In this document: piece after piece, positions 1-9,230 of the stretch
Numbering within the stretch: position 1 is the stretch's first letter
Layout: each line of letters opens with the position of its first letter
Source of the DNA: Andreesenia angusta
Lineage (GTDB): Bacteria > Bacillota > Clostridia > Tissierellales > Gottschalkiaceae
Assembly (NCBI RefSeq): GCF_001855385.1
Contig: NZ_MKIE01000001.1
Coordinates: 301,448 to 365,447 of the forward strand
Direction of reading: 5' to 3'
DNA: 64,000 bases
Position numbers and translations under genes: made by a program
Notes under the pieces: model-generated
The model's input: only the letters and a program-made list of their open reading frames with translations
What the model was told of the DNA's origin: nothing
Databases searched by the model: none

Positions 1-144
1 TCCGCTGTCCATGTCCTGAAGCAGCGTCGGGAGCCCTCCAAATATAAGCATTATAAGAGGCGTGAGAAGTATAGATATCAGGAATGTCTTGTTCTTCAGA
101 TTCTTCTTTATCTCCCACTTAGCCACCTTAATTGTCTTTCTCAT
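1..144 (-). CDS. ABC-2 type transporter permease (partial, N-terminal end only)
   Basis: The reverse strand from 144 opens with ATG and reads MRKTIKVAKWEIKKN and then a hydrophobic run, the usual start of a NatB/ABC-2 exporter permease: a short basic cytoplasmic tail, then the first membrane helix. The gene leaves the window at base 1, so only 48 codons are visible. It overlaps the end of the upstream ATPase gene by 17 bases, so the two are translationally coupled and very likely form one transporter. Substrate (sodium, drug or other) cannot be told from this fragment. Confidence 0.75.
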   Translation of the reverse strand, partial: MRKTIKVAKWEIKKNLKNKTFLISILLTPLIMLIFGGLPTLLQDMDSG

Positions 145-1087
145 GTTCAGCCCCTCCTTTCGCTATGTTGACAAATATGTCATGGAGAGAGATCCTGTCC
201 ATATGAAGCTCCTTTATATTTAGACTTTCTGGAACAGCTCTTAAAAAGCTATTTGAATCCATATCCTTTGATATGTAGAGAGTGTTCCTATCCCCGCTTT
301 CAACAATTCTCTCCACTCCTGGTATCTTCTCTAGGTCATGCACGCTGTTTTTTCCCACTATAGTGCATTTGAAATTAGAGAACTGTTCTTTTATCTCCTC
401 CAGCCCACCGTATACGACTTTCTTTCCTTTGTTTATGAGGAATATCCTGTTGCAGAGAGCTTCAACCAGGTTCATCTGATGCGACGAAAGCAGTATGGTG
501 GCCCCTTCCCTGGAAAGCGTCTTTATCTCTTCCATCAAAATATCCTGTCCCAGAGGGTCAAGCCCTGAAAAAGGCTCATCCAATATAAGGAACTTGGGTT
601 CGTTGATTATGGCCCCTATGAACTGGACCTTCTGTGCCATGCCTTTAGAGAGTTCCTCTACCTTCTTTCTCTCCAATCCTCCTAGATCCAGTTTTTCCAA
701 GTATTCAGAGAGTCGCTTTTTCGCCTTGTCCTTGGGATAATCCTTTAGCTCAGCTATGTAGAGTATTATGTCCTGTATAGTGACATCCTTGTAAAGTCCC
801 CTTTCCTCTGGAAGATAGCCTATTTTGGAACGAAAGAGACGTCCTCGCTCTCCGTCCATATTGAAAGATATCTCTCCCGAATCTGGATATATCATACCCA
901 TTATGCTTCTTATAAGCGTCGACTTTCCTGCCCCGTTCGGGCCGAGCGTTCCCATTATATCGCCTTCCATCACGCTGAATGAGACGTCGTCAACCACTTT
1001 CGCTTCGCCAAAAGTCTTGCTCACATTCTCCACTCTTAAAACTTCATTCACGACTACATCGCCCCTTGAATTTGTATTTGTTCCCAT
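128..1087 (-). CDS. ABC transporter ATP-binding protein (NatA/ABC-2 exporter type)
   Basis: Cytoplasmic ATPase subunit of an ABC-2 exporter. Walker A is GPNGAGKST, the signature is degenerate (LSKGMAQKVQ instead of LSGGQ), Walker B is LILDEPFSGLDP, and the switch His is in LLSSHQM. The C-terminal extension after the ATPase core is typical of NatA-like proteins. The LSKGM signature is common in the ABC-2 exporter ATPases of Firmicutes. The downstream permease overlaps its end. The ATG at 1087 has a moderate GGGG upstream; a GTG at 1051, preceded by AAGGGG with 10 bases spacing, would remove a poorly conserved 12-residue N-terminus and may be the true start. Substrate unknown. Confidence 0.85.
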   Translation of the reverse strand: MGTNTNSRGDVVVNEVLRVENVSKTFGEAKVVDDVSFSVMEGDIMGTLGPNGAGKSTLIRSIMGMIYPDSGEISFNMDGERGRLFRSKIGYLPEERGLYKDVTIQDIILYIAELKDYPKDKAKKRLSEYLEKLDLGGLERKKVEELSKGMAQKVQFIGAIINEPKFLILDEPFSGLDPLGQDILMEEIKTLSREGATILLSSHQMNLVEALCNRIFLINKGKKVVYGGLEEIKEQFSNFKCTIVGKNSVHDLEKIPGVERIVESGDRNTLYISKDMDSNSFLRAVPESLNIKELHMDRISLHDIFVNIAKGGAEHEKDN

Positions 1088-1141
1088 ATAGGCTCTTACC
1101 CCAAGTACTGAATGCTACACTATATATGGCGAAAATTTAAT

Positions 1142-1180
1142 AAAAGACCTGCAAAATCCGTATCGAACTTGTAGGTCTTT
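1142..1180 (-). terminator. Intrinsic terminator of the feo operon
   Basis: On the reverse strand, AAAGACCT pairs with AGGTCTTT across a loop of about 20 bases and is followed by a T-rich run (TTTTATTAAATTTT). It lies just after the feoB stop codon and before the ABC ATPase gene. Confidence 0.7.
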
Positions 1181-1193
1181 ATTATAATATCTC

Positions 1194-3056
1194 TTAAACT
1201 ATTATCTGAGCCAACACTCCTGCCACCAAGAAGGCCAACACAAAGCTGCTTAGCCATATCATTATCGACTCTTTTATGCTTCTCTCCTTGAATATGACCA
1301 TTATGGAAGCTATGCATGGCACGAAAAGCGTTATGGCCACAAGCGCCACTATTATCTGACTACTACTCATAAGCCCACGGCTTACAAGGTCGTTTAGTCC
1401 AGCCGCGCCGAAATCCCTTCTGACTATTCCCATTATAAAGGCCTGGGAAGTCTCCGCAGGGAGTTTGAGGAATCCTGTTGTAAATGGAGCTATTCCGTCT
1501 GAAATTGATTCCAGCGCTCCAGTGTACTGCATAACCGTTATCAGAAGCGCTCCTATTATAAAGAGCGGTGTCGCCTCTTTCAAAAACATCACAGACTTAT
1601 TGTATGTCTTTTTAAGCACATTCCCCACTCTTGGAATCCTAAGTGGCGGAAGGTCTATCAATAGATCTGTAGACTTTCCGGGAAGTATCTTGTTCAGCAC
1701 AGTCCCCGTAACCGCGAACACAAGGAATATGACTCCTGTGTAGAGCATCAGATATCCAAGCCCCAGAGGCGCTATTATTCCCATTATGACTCCAAGCTGG
1801 GCAGAGCATGGTATTGCAAGCCCCAAGAGCATAGTGGCTATAAATCGCTCACGTTTCGAGCCAAGCAGCCTTGTAGTTATGACTGCGACCGTCACGCATC
1901 CGAATCCAAGTATAATCGGTATTATGGCCCTTCCGTTCAGTCCAAAGAACATCAGAACTCTGTCCACCAATGCGGCTATCCTGGGAAGGTATCCTGAATC
2001 CTCCAGCACAGATAGTATAAAGTAGAAGCCTACCACAAGCGGAAGCAGAAGCCCGAGTATATATATTGGAACCATAGTGAAGAGTCCGAACTCTCCGACC
2101 ATCACCTTGCCTATAAAGCTCTCCTGGCTGAGGAGTGTTCCGAGTGTGTTCATTATAAAGTCGTTGTAGTATCCTCCCATTATGACTTCTTCGGTAATTC
2201 CTACAACTGTCTGAGCTACAAATACCCCTATTACGAGGTACATAATATAAAGTGCTCCTATGAGTATCGGTATTCCCGTAAGGGGATTTAGAGTCAATTT
2301 TCCTATCTTGCTTCTCAGCGTAGCCCCGCTATTCTTCTGAGATACGCATCTTTCCACTATGCCATCGACCCTTGTCCGCCTGAGCTTGTATATATGCTCC
2401 CTTTTCTGCTTTGATTCCAAGATATTGTGACGCTCTATTATGTTCTCGTCTTCTTCTAGCAGAAGCAGCGCCTCGGACTCCGTGTCTACCTGTCCGATTA
2501 CCGAATCTATAAGCTCCTTCACCTCTGCTATCCTGTTTCCAGGCTTCGCCCTTGAAATGGCCTCCTTTACTTCCAAAAGCCCTTCGCCTCTTGTGGCTGT
2601 AGTAGGTATTATTTCAACGCCTAGCTCCTCTGAAAGCTTTTTCACATCTATCTCAAGTCCATTTCGCACTACGTCGTCCATCATATTCAGTGCTACGACT
2701 ACCGGTTTTCCCATGTCTATTATCTGCTGCGTGAGGAAGAGATCCCTCTCCATATGCACAGCGTCCACTACGTTCACTATCACGTCCGCATACAGGATTA
2801 TATCTCTAGCTACGCTCTCCTCGTCGTTGAAAGATGACACCCCGTAGACTCCAGGAGTGTCCATGACTACGTCTTCTCCTAGCTTTCCCGTGCTTATGTC
2901 GACTGTGGTGCCTGGAAAGTTGGATACATCCACGTACATGCCCGTGAGGTAGTTGAAGAACACGGACTTACCCACATTTGGATTTCCGGCAAGCACTATC
3001 TTCTTGGCGCCCTCCGGTATATGCATCCCCTCTACTGGATTGTGGTTCATGCTCAT
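1194..3056 (-). CDS. feoB: Ferrous iron transport protein B (FeoB)
   Basis: Membrane GTPase that imports Fe(II). The N-terminal G domain has G1 GNPNVGKS (residues 24-31), G2 FPGTTVD with T50/T51, G3 DTPG (66-69) and G4 NMMD (124-127), like other FeoB proteins. A helical GDI-like linker follows, then a membrane region with the duplicated Gate domains (first one around LEDSGYLPR). 620 residues is normal for a Gram-positive FeoB. The start at 3056 overlaps the feoA stop (ATATGA) and has an AGGGG site inside feoA; an in-frame extension to 3176 only reads feoA in another frame. Third gene of the operon, after the Cys-rich protein and feoA. Fur control is inferred from the operator at the operon head. 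Confidence 0.97.
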   Translation of the reverse strand: MSMNHNPVEGMHIPEGAKKIVLAGNPNVGKSVFFNYLTGMYVDVSNFPGTTVDISTGKLGEDVVMDTPGVYGVSSFNDEESVARDIILYADVIVNVVDAVHMERDLFLTQQIIDMGKPVVVALNMMDDVVRNGLEIDVKKLSEELGVEIIPTTATRGEGLLEVKEAISRAKPGNRIAEVKELIDSVIGQVDTESEALLLLEEDENIIERHNILESKQKREHIYKLRRTRVDGIVERCVSQKNSGATLRSKIGKLTLNPLTGIPILIGALYIMYLVIGVFVAQTVVGITEEVIMGGYYNDFIMNTLGTLLSQESFIGKVMVGEFGLFTMVPIYILGLLLPLVVGFYFILSVLEDSGYLPRIAALVDRVLMFFGLNGRAIIPIILGFGCVTVAVITTRLLGSKRERFIATMLLGLAIPCSAQLGVIMGIIAPLGLGYLMLYTGVIFLVFAVTGTVLNKILPGKSTDLLIDLPPLRIPRVGNVLKKTYNKSVMFLKEATPLFIIGALLITVMQYTGALESISDGIAPFTTGFLKLPAETSQAFIMGIVRRDFGAAGLNDLVSRGLMSSSQIIVALVAITLFVPCIASIMVIFKERSIKESIMIWLSSFVLAFLVAGVLAQIIV

Positions 3057-3292
3057 ATCTTCTCGCCCCTCTCTGCTGGCTTCACTTCTATCGATCTGGC
3101 CAAATTTCTGCCTATCGCTATCTCCTGCATTCTGTTTTGAAGTATTACGGGCCCTCCAGGCAATTTTTCCGAGCAAAGCAACTTGGATCCCTCGAATATT
3201 CCAAGCCTTATGGCCTGCACTCTTATCTTTTCATCGGGTATTTTAACTATCTCTATCCTCTGACCCTTTTCGGCCTGGTCTAATGTCATCAT
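3053..3292 (-). CDS. feoA: Ferrous iron transport protein A (FeoA)
   Basis: Small cytoplasmic SH3-like protein of 79 residues that assists FeoB. The sequence shows the FeoA pattern: a hydrophobic strand, then IRLGIFEGSKLLCSEKLPGGP and a final strand with IAIGRNLARSI. The start chosen (3292) gives MMTLDQ and shares one base with the TAA of the upstream Cys-rich gene (TAATG), with AGG about 8 bases before it. An in-frame upstream extension to 3355 is rich in Arg and is an out-of-frame reading of the upstream Cys/Gly-rich gene, so I reject it. Its 3' end overlaps the feoB start. Confidence 0.95.
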   Translation of the reverse strand: MMTLDQAEKGQRIEIVKIPDEKIRVQAIRLGIFEGSKLLCSEKLPGGPVILQNRMQEIAIGRNLARSIEVKPAERGEKI

Positions 3293-3462
3293 TAGCTCTT
3301 CCTGCCTTTCTCGTCTTCTTTTTCTTCTCCGCCACAGCCACTGTCGCCTCCGCAACCGCCTCAGCCACCGCTTTTCAAGCTGTTTATCACTCTCTTGAAG
3401 CTAAAGTAAAGCACGACTGCCAGTATCAGAAACGCAACTATATTGCTCACTATCTCCTTCAT
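3292..3462 (-). CDS. FeoB-associated Cys-rich membrane protein with in-frame TGA (candidate selenoprotein)
   Basis: This gene is read through one in-frame TGA (3361-3363). From ATG 3462, with AGATGATATAA upstream, it encodes a single membrane helix (about residues 5-21), a basic stretch, then KSGG-TGA-GGCGGDSGCGG and an acidic-basic tail ending at TAA 3294, 56 codons in all. FeoB-associated Cys-rich membrane proteins have one helix and then a Gly/Cys cluster of the form GxCxGCxxC; the TGA sits exactly where the first Cys is expected. The frame after the TGA keeps the family pattern and its stop is coupled (TAATG) to feoA, which argues against a plain truncation. A short hairpin GTTGC-GGAG-GCGAC lies at 3343-3356, just after the TGA. 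Alternatives: a 33-residue protein ending at TGA, or a sequencing error of one base. Confidence 0.7.
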
Positions 3463-3490
3463 TTATATCATCTCCCGGTTTTTAGGCTCT

Positions 3491-3507
3491 TTGATACCTA
3501 TTATCAA
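3491..3507 (-). promoter_or_regulatory. Fur box of the feo operon
   Basis: TTGATACCTATTATCAA is an inverted repeat that matches the 7-1-7 Fur core TGATAATnATTATCA at 12 of 14 positions. It lies just after the predicted -10 of the leftward feo promoter, where a bound Fur-Fe(II) repressor would block transcription. The assignment rests on the known Fur consensus and the feo genes downstream. Confidence 0.7.
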
Positions 3508-3514
3508 TATTAAT

Positions 3515-3543
3515 ATCTTAATCCTCCACTATTGTATTGTCAA
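3515..3543 (-). promoter_or_regulatory. Promoter of the feo operon
   Basis: Reverse-strand TTGACA at 3538-3543, 17 bases, then TAAGAT at 3515-3520. The -35 is perfect, the -10 matches 4 of 6. The Fur box begins 8 bases downstream. Confidence 0.5.
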
Positions 3544-3598
3544 GCTGGAAGCAAGCTTGGTTCTTCTAATTTATATGAGTTTCCTCTTATATTTATAA

Positions 3599-3626
3599 TT
3601 GAATTATGACGATAATGTAGTATTAT
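3599..3626 (+). promoter_or_regulatory. Probable metH promoter
   Basis: TTGAAT at 3599-3604, 16 bases, TATTAT at 3621-3626, about 40 bases before the TTG start of metH. I find no B12 or S-box riboswitch in this 200-base divergent region. A short inverted repeat CAAGCT/AGCTTG at 3541-3559 lies further upstream. Confidence 0.5.
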
Positions 3627-3668
3627 TGAATTAACAGGTTTTTACTACATTTTGAAGGTGGGATTCAT

Positions 3669-6600
3669 TTGAATTTAAAGAGCTTATTTGGGAAAAAGAT
3701 ACTGGTGCTGGACGGCGCCATGGGGACAGCTATACAGAATTACAAACTGGTCGAAGAGGACTACAGGGGCGAGCGATTCGCAGACTTCTCTTTTCAGCAA
3801 AAGGGCAACAACGACATATTGAGCCTTACAGCGCCTCATATAATAGAGGAGATACACGAAAACTACCTGAAATCAGGGGCGGATATAATAGAGACCAACA
3901 CTTTCAACTCCACCGCTGTGTCTCAGGAGGACTACGGGCTTCAGGATTATGTATACGAGATGAACAAGACTTCGGCCGAGCTTGCAAGGCGCATTGCAGA
4001 CAAATACACTGCGCTCACGCCTGACAAGCCTAGGTTTGTAGCGGGATCGATAGGACCTACAAACAAGACGCTTTCAATGTCTCCAGATGTTGAAAATCCA
4101 GGCTACAGGGCTATCGACTTTGACTCTCTTATGAAGGACTACTACGAGCAGATCAGCGGGCTTATGGACGGCGGAGTGGACTGCATACTCATAGAGACCA
4201 TCTTCGATACTCTAAATGCAAGAGCCGCGATATACGCCGTGGACCTGCTAAACGAGGAGAGAAATACAGAGGTACCTATAATGATATCTGGAACGCTTAC
4301 AGACAAGAGCGGAAGGACGCTTTCAGGCCAGACGCTTGAGGCTTTCCTAGCTTCCATGAAGAACCAGTACATCATATCTGTGGGGCTTAACTGCGCGTTC
4401 GGGGCCAAGGACCTTATACCTTTTATAAAGACCATCTCCAAAAAGACAAACTACTATGTCAGCGTATATCCAAACGCCGGGCTTCCAAACGAGCTTGGGG
4501 AGTACGACGAGTCTCCTGAGACTACGGTGGGCTATCTACGCGAACTTGTAGACGGTGGTTTCGTAAATATGGTGGGAGGATGCTGTGGAACAACGTTCGC
4601 GCATATAAAGGCAATTTCTGAGCTTGTAGACGGCGCCACTCCTAGACAAATACCTGAAATAGCGGAAGAGACTACGCTTGCGGGACTTGAAACTGTAGTT
4701 GTCTCTAAAGAAAACAACTTCCTGAACATAGGCGAGCGAACAAATGTGGCCGGCTCTAGAAAGTTCGCAAGGCTTATAGCTGAGAAGCAGTATGAAGAAG
4801 CCCTTTCCATAGCTCGCGACCAGGTTGAAAATGGCGGCCAGGCCATAGATATCAACTTCGACGACGGAATGCTCGACTCGGAGGAAGAGATGGACGTATT
4901 CCTGAAGCTGTTGGCTTCGGAGCCCGAAATCTCTAAAGTGCCTGTTGTAATAGACTCCTCCAAATTCTCTGTGATACTTGCAGGGCTTAAGGCCATACAG
5001 GGCAAGCCGCTTGTAAACTCCATAAGCCTTAAAAACGGTGAAGAGGAGTTCATAGAGCAGGCCAAAACTATAAACAGATTCGGAGCTGCAGTGGTTGTAA
5101 TGGCTTTCGACGAAAAAGGACAGGCCGACAGCTACGACAGAAGAGTCGAGATATGCGGTAGAGCCTACAAGATACTTGTGGAAAAGGTGAACTTCCCTGC
5201 TGAGAACATAGTCTTCGACCCAAATATACTTGCCATAGCCACAGGCATGGAGGAGCACGACAACTACGCGGTGGACTTTATAGAGACAGCTAGATGGATA
5301 AAGGCTAACTTGCCTGGAGCCAAGATATCAGGAGGACTTTCAAACCTGTCTTTCTCTTTCAGGGGAAACAACGTAATACGTGAAGCTATGCACTCTGTAT
5401 TCCTCTACCATGCAATAGAGGCTGGAATGGACATGGCCATACTGAACCCAGGTATGGTGCAGATATACGATGAGATAGACCCTGAGCTTCTACCTAAGGT
5501 TGAGGCCGTAGTCATGAACACTCACCCTGAAGCCGCGGAGGAGCTTATAGAGTTCGCCGAGCAGTTCAAGGGTACTAGCGAAAAATCCGAGGGCACTGCT
5601 CTCAAGTGGAGAGAAGGCTCTGTAGAGGAAAGGCTTAAGCATGCCATGGTGAAAGGCCTTACAGACTTTATAGAGGAAGATATTATGGAGGCCAGAATCA
5701 GCTACAGCAGGGCTCTAGATATAATAGAGAATCCTCTTATGGACGGCATGAACGTGGTCGGAGAGCTGTTTGGTGAGGGCAAGATGTTCCTGCCTCAAGT
5801 TGTGAAGAGCGCAAGGGTTATGAAGAAGGCAGTGTCGGTACTGCTTCCATTTATCGAGGAAGAGAAAACTTCCGGCTCTAGCAGCGCAGGCAAAGTGCTT
5901 ATGGCCACTGTAAAGGGCGATGTGCACGACATAGGAAAGAACATAGTGGGAGTTGTGCTTTCGTGCAACAACTTTGAAGTGATAGATCTGGGTATAATGG
6001 TTCCACCTGAAACCATCGTTCAGAAGGCGCTAGAGGAGAAGCCGGACATAATAGGGCTTAGCGGACTTATAACGCCTTCGCTTGACGAGATGGTGACTGT
6101 GGCCCAGATGATGAACGACGAAGGGCTGGACATACCTATAATGATAGGCGGGGCCACTACTTCCAAGGTCCATACAGCTGTGAAGATAGCACCTGAGTAC
6201 AACGGAGCCGTAGTCTACACTACAGACGCCTCTAAGGCGGTGGAGATGGCCAAGAACCTGTGCAGCGCAGAGAAACGCGAAAAGGTAATATCAGATATAA
6301 ATTCAGAGTATTCGAAGCTCAGGGATGTTTACTTCGGTCACTCCGAGGAGTACCTGCCTTACGAAGAGGTGCTGGAGTACGGCCTGGACATAGACTGGGA
6401 TGATGTAGACAGCACAATGCCTAAGTCTTTCGGCCCTAAGAAAGTCGACTACAATGTAGATTCGCTTAGAGACTCCATAGACTGGACTTACTTTTTCGTG
6501 CAGTGGGGCTTCAAGGAAAGGTATCCAGCCATACTTGAGCATCCTGAGTACGGGGAAGAGGCAGCGAAGCTTCTTGAGGACGCCAACGACATGCTAGACG

Positions 6601-7277
6601 CACTTTCAGCTGACGAAAAGCTTGTGCCACATGCAGTTTACGGTCTTTTCAAGGCCAATTCCGTACATGATGATATAGAGATATACGGTGAAGGCGGAGA
6701 GACTATAGGGGTGCTCCATATGCTGAGACAGCAAGCTGTAAAGTCCGAGAGCTACTACCTCTCTCTTGCAGACTTCATCAGGCCTAAGTCCTCTGGAACC
6801 CATGACTTTATAGGCGGATTTATAGCTACTTCGGGTAAAAGAATAGACGAACTCTACTACGAGTATAAGGAAAACGGAGACGACTACAGCGCCATGCTTG
6901 TAAAGATACTGGGTGACAGGCTTGCTGAAGCGGCTTCTTCAGCCTTGAACCACTCGCTTTCCGAGTCAGAGTGGAGCTTTAGAAATACGCTCGGCATAAG
7001 GCCGGCTTACGGATATCCTTCTCTTCCCGACCATTCAGAGAAAGAGACGCTGTTCAGTATTCTCGATGCGGAGTCGAATACTGAAGTAAGCCTCACAGAT
7101 AACTATATGATGATGCCAGTCGGAAGCGTATGCGGTCTCTATATACCTAGTGACTTTGCAAAATATGTGGATGTAGGGAATATAGATTCAGACCAGCTTG
7201 AATCATACAGCCTGAGAAAAGGCTGGAGCGTAGAGTCAACTGCCAAAATGATAGCCAACAATATAAGGCAGTCCTAG
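3669..7277 (+). CDS. metH: Cobalamin-dependent methionine synthase, full length with reactivation domain
   Basis: Transfers a methyl group from methyl-tetrahydrofolate via cobalamin to homocysteine, giving methionine. Four modules are visible in 1202 residues. The homocysteine domain (about 1-325) has LDGAMGT and the zinc Cys residues in GLNCAFG and GGCCGT. The pterin domain (about 345-620) has [10 protein letters not shown]. The B12 domain (about 650-880) has the lower-ligand motif [10 protein letters not shown] near residue 750. The C-terminal reactivation domain has [15 protein letters not shown] near residue 1109 (family form RPAPGYPACPDHTEK). Start is TTG 3669 with GAAGGTGGGA upstream. 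Many clostridial enzymes lack the reactivation domain, so this complete form is notable. Cobalamin supply is encoded 12 kb away. Confidence 0.97.
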   Translation: MNLKSLFGKKILVLDGAMGTAIQNYKLVEEDYRGERFADFSFQQKGNNDILSLTAPHIIEEIHENYLKSGADIIETNTFNSTAVSQEDYGLQDYVYEMNKTSAELARRIADKYTALTPDKPRFVAGSIGPTNKTLSMSPDVENPGYRAIDFDSLMKDYYEQISGLMDGGVDCILIETIFDTLNARAAIYAVDLLNEERNTEVPIMISGTLTDKSGRTLSGQTLEAFLASMKNQYIISVGLNCAFGAKDLIPFIKTISKKTNYYVSVYPNAGLPNELGEYDESPETTVGYLRELVDGGFVNMVGGCCGTTFAHIKAISELVDGATPRQIPEIAEETTLAGLETVVVSKENNFLNIGERTNVAGSRKFARLIAEKQYEEALSIARDQVENGGQAIDINFDDGMLDSEEEMDVFLKLLASEPEISKVPVVIDSSKFSVILAGLKAIQGKPLVNSISLKNGEEEFIEQAKTINRFGAAVVVMAFDEKGQADSYDRRVEICGRAYKILVEKVNFPAENIVFDPNILAIATGMEEHDNYAVDFIETARWIKANLPGAKISGGLSNLSFSFRGNNVIREAMHSVFLYHAIEAGMDMAILNPGMVQIYDEIDPELLPKVEAVVMNTHPEAAEELIEFAEQFKGTSEKSEGTALKWREGSVEERLKHAMVKGLTDFIEEDIMEARISYSRALDIIENPLMDGMNVVGELFGEGKMFLPQVVKSARVMKKAVSVLLPFIEEEKTSGSSSAGKVLMATVKGDVHDIGKNIVGVVLSCNNFEVIDLGIMVPPETIVQKALEEKPDIIGLSGLITPSLDEMVTVAQMMNDEGLDIPIMIGGATTSKVHTAVKIAPEYNGAVVYTTDASKAVEMAKNLCSAEKREKVISDINSEYSKLRDVYFGHSEEYLPYEEVLEYGLDIDWDDVDSTMPKSFGPKKVDYNVDSLRDSIDWTYFFVQWGFKERYPAILEHPEYGEEAAKLLEDANDMLDALSADEKLVPHAVYGLFKANSVHDDIEIYGEGGETIGVLHMLRQQAVKSESYYLSLADFIRPKSSGTHDFIGGFIATSGKRIDELYYEYKENGDDYSAMLVKILGDRLAEAASSALNHSLSESEWSFRNTLGIRPAYGYPSLPDHSEKETLFSILDAESNTEVSLTDNYMMMPVGSVCGLYIPSDFAKYVDVGNIDSDQLESYSLRKGWSVESTAKMIANNIRQS

Positions 7278-7294
7278 TTTTAAGATGTAAAATT

Positions 7295-7330
7295 AAAAGC
7301 AAGCCCAGCTTTAAGCATGGGCTTGCTTTT
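7295..7330. terminator. Bidirectional terminator between metH and the amylase gene
   Basis: A 13-bp perfect stem, AAAAGCAAGCCCA pairing with TGGGCTTGCTTTT, with a 10-base loop. It ends metH on the plus strand and the glycogen operon on the minus strand. The right arm also encodes the last residues of the amylase. Confidence 0.9.
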
Positions 7331-9230
7331 CGTTTAAGAGCACCAGTCGGCCTCTGGGGCATATCTCTATCTTTAGAACCCCGTCTTCAAGGCTGTACTC
7401 TTTTTCTTCTATTAAGTCTTTAAGTCTCTCTATTCCATACTCCGAAAGATCCAACTCCACCTGCTGGCTTCTCTCACATCTGTTCAAAAGCACAAGCCCC
7501 AAGCTGGAGTTTTTTCTCATATACCCATATACATGTCTGTTGACCGGGATGGATTTGAAGTCGCCCCATCTGAAAACAGAGTGGCTTTTTCTTATCGCTA
7601 TCACTTTCTTGTACCATGACAGCAGTTCCTCGTCTTCTCTGCCCCAAGGATATGTCCTCCTGTTGTGTGGATCTGCATATCCCTCAACTCCTACTTCATC
7701 TCCGTAGTATATAGACGGGACACCTGGAAAAGTCATCTGCACAAGCGAAGCCATCTTGAGATGATCTATTGCGTCCTTTCTGCTCTCTGGAGTCATCCTG
7801 AACTCCTTGCGCTCGGCTTCAGTCATATGGTTAGGATCTGGGACCCTTCCAAATGCGTATATAGCCCTCTCTGAGTCATGGGTTCCTATCAGGTTCATAG
7901 CAGAGTAGAAATACTCTTTGGGGTAGTTTTCGTAGAGGCTCATTATGTTTCTGTGTACCTCGTATGAATTTATCTCCCCCATTATATATCGCTCGAAATT
8001 GTCCCTAAACGGATAATTCATGGTCGAGTCGAGCTCTTCCCCTAGGAGGTATTCCCTCCGCTCGCCATAGCTTATCTTGTTTGAAGAGTCCTCCCAGACC
8101 TCCCCTATGAGCACGGAGTCTTCGTCCACTTCTTTCAGCTTTTTTCTCAAGCTCTTTATAAAGCTGTCTGGAAGCTCGTCGGCCACATCAAGGCGCCAGC
8201 CCTTCGCTCCTAGCTTGGTCCATTTTTCTATCACGCCACCATCTCCGAGTATGAACTCCTTGTACGAGCTGTTTTCTTCCTCTACATTCGGTAACACATC
8301 TATTCCCCACCAAGACTCGTATTCGTCAGGGTGTGTCTTAAACCTATACCAGCTGTAGTACTTCGAGTCTTTCGACTGGTATGCCCCTGTTGAATTGTAG
8401 TTCCCGTATTTGTTGAAGTAGATGCTGTCGCTTCCTGTATGGCTGAATACCCCGTCCAGCACTATATAGATTCCCCTCTCTCTGGCCTTTTCGCAGAGAG
8501 TCTTGAATTTCTCCTCGTCACCGAACATCTTGTCTATCTTCATATAGTCCCCTGTGTCGTACTTGTGGTTGCTTGAAGCCTCAAATATAGGGTTCAAGTA
8601 TATTATACTCACTCCTAAATCCTCTAGATAGTCAAGCTTTTCTATAACCCCCAAGAGATTTCCGCCAAAGTAGTCGTAATATACTACTCGTCCACTTTCG
8701 TCTTTAATGTATGACGGGTCTTCACTCCAGTCGGCTCTCAGCAGCATATCCCTGTTCGGCCTGTTCACCTTCCCGCCTGGATTCCCGTTGTAGAATCTGT
8801 CGGGAAATATCTGATATATCACTCCCTCCCGATACCAGCATGGGACAGTTCCATCTGGACTGTATACAGTTATCTGGTATGACTTAGGGGAGTGTATATA
8901 CATGGAACCCACCCCTCCAAGCCCATCGTTGCTGTTCCCGTAGTAGTAGACGCCCTCGTCGGTATGCACTTCAAAGTAGTACCACACAAGCCCTCTAAAG
9001 TTGGAGGTATACAGCTCATAGCCGTATACCTCCTCTATTCCTTCAGCTGAAATCTTGCTCATCTTCTCTAGCTTCTCAGCTTCTCTGTCTCTATTTATGA
9101 CAATATACGCAGCTTTCATCTGCCTGTCTGTCGTAAGTCTGAGCTTTAGCTCGACTGAATCTCCAGACTTCACCGCCCCAAAGGGACTTCTGTAGTCCAA
9201 GCTGTGAGAGTCATGTGCTATCTCCATCAT
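7311..9230 (-). CDS. Glycoside hydrolase family 13 alpha-amylase (neopullulanase/cyclomaltodextrinase-like)
   Basis: Intracellular alpha-glucan hydrolase of 639 residues, the last gene of the glycogen operon, probably acting on glycogen-derived dextrins. An N-terminal beta domain of about 120 residues precedes the barrel, as in CBM34-bearing neopullulanases. Catalytic residues can be placed as nucleophile D338 (GWRLDVAD), acid/base E367 (LIGEVWED) and D442 (LIGTHDSER). No signal peptide is seen. Start at 9230 gives an ATGA overlap with the glgP stop; a longer reading to 9257 only runs inside glgP. Exact specificity (cyclomaltodextrinase, maltogenic amylase or debranching) cannot be told from sequence alone. 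Confidence 0.92.
   Translation of the reverse strand: MMEIAHDSHSLDYRSPFGAVKSGDSVELKLRLTTDRQMKAAYIVINRDREAEKLEKMSKISAEGIEEVYGYELYTSNFRGLVWYYFEVHTDEGVYYYGNSNDGLGGVGSMYIHSPKSYQITVYSPDGTVPCWYREGVIYQIFPDRFYNGNPGGKVNRPNRDMLLRADWSEDPSYIKDESGRVVYYDYFGGNLLGVIEKLDYLEDLGVSIIYLNPIFEASSNHKYDTGDYMKIDKMFGDEEKFKTLCEKARERGIYIVLDGVFSHTGSDSIYFNKYGNYNSTGAYQSKDSKYYSWYRFKTHPDEYESWWGIDVLPNVEEENSSYKEFILGDGGVIEKWTKLGAKGWRLDVADELPDSFIKSLRKKLKEVDEDSVLIGEVWEDSSNKISYGERREYLLGEELDSTMNYPFRDNFERYIMGEINSYEVHRNIMSLYENYPKEYFYSAMNLIGTHDSERAIYAFGRVPDPNHMTEAERKEFRMTPESRKDAIDHLKMASLVQMTFPGVPSIYYGDEVGVEGYADPHNRRTYPWGREDEELLSWYKKVIAIRKSHSVFRWGDFKSIPVNRHVYGYMRKNSSLGLVLLNRCERSQQVELDLSEYGIERLKDLIEEKEYSLEDGVLKIEICPRGRLVLLNEKQAHA

Noticed and set aside
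3057..3176. N-terminal extension of FeoB
   Set aside because: It only re-reads feoA in another frame; the ATGA coupled start at 3056 is better.
4532..5258. Long minus-strand frames inside metH
   Set aside because: Shadow frames; metH is unambiguous and these have no motifs.
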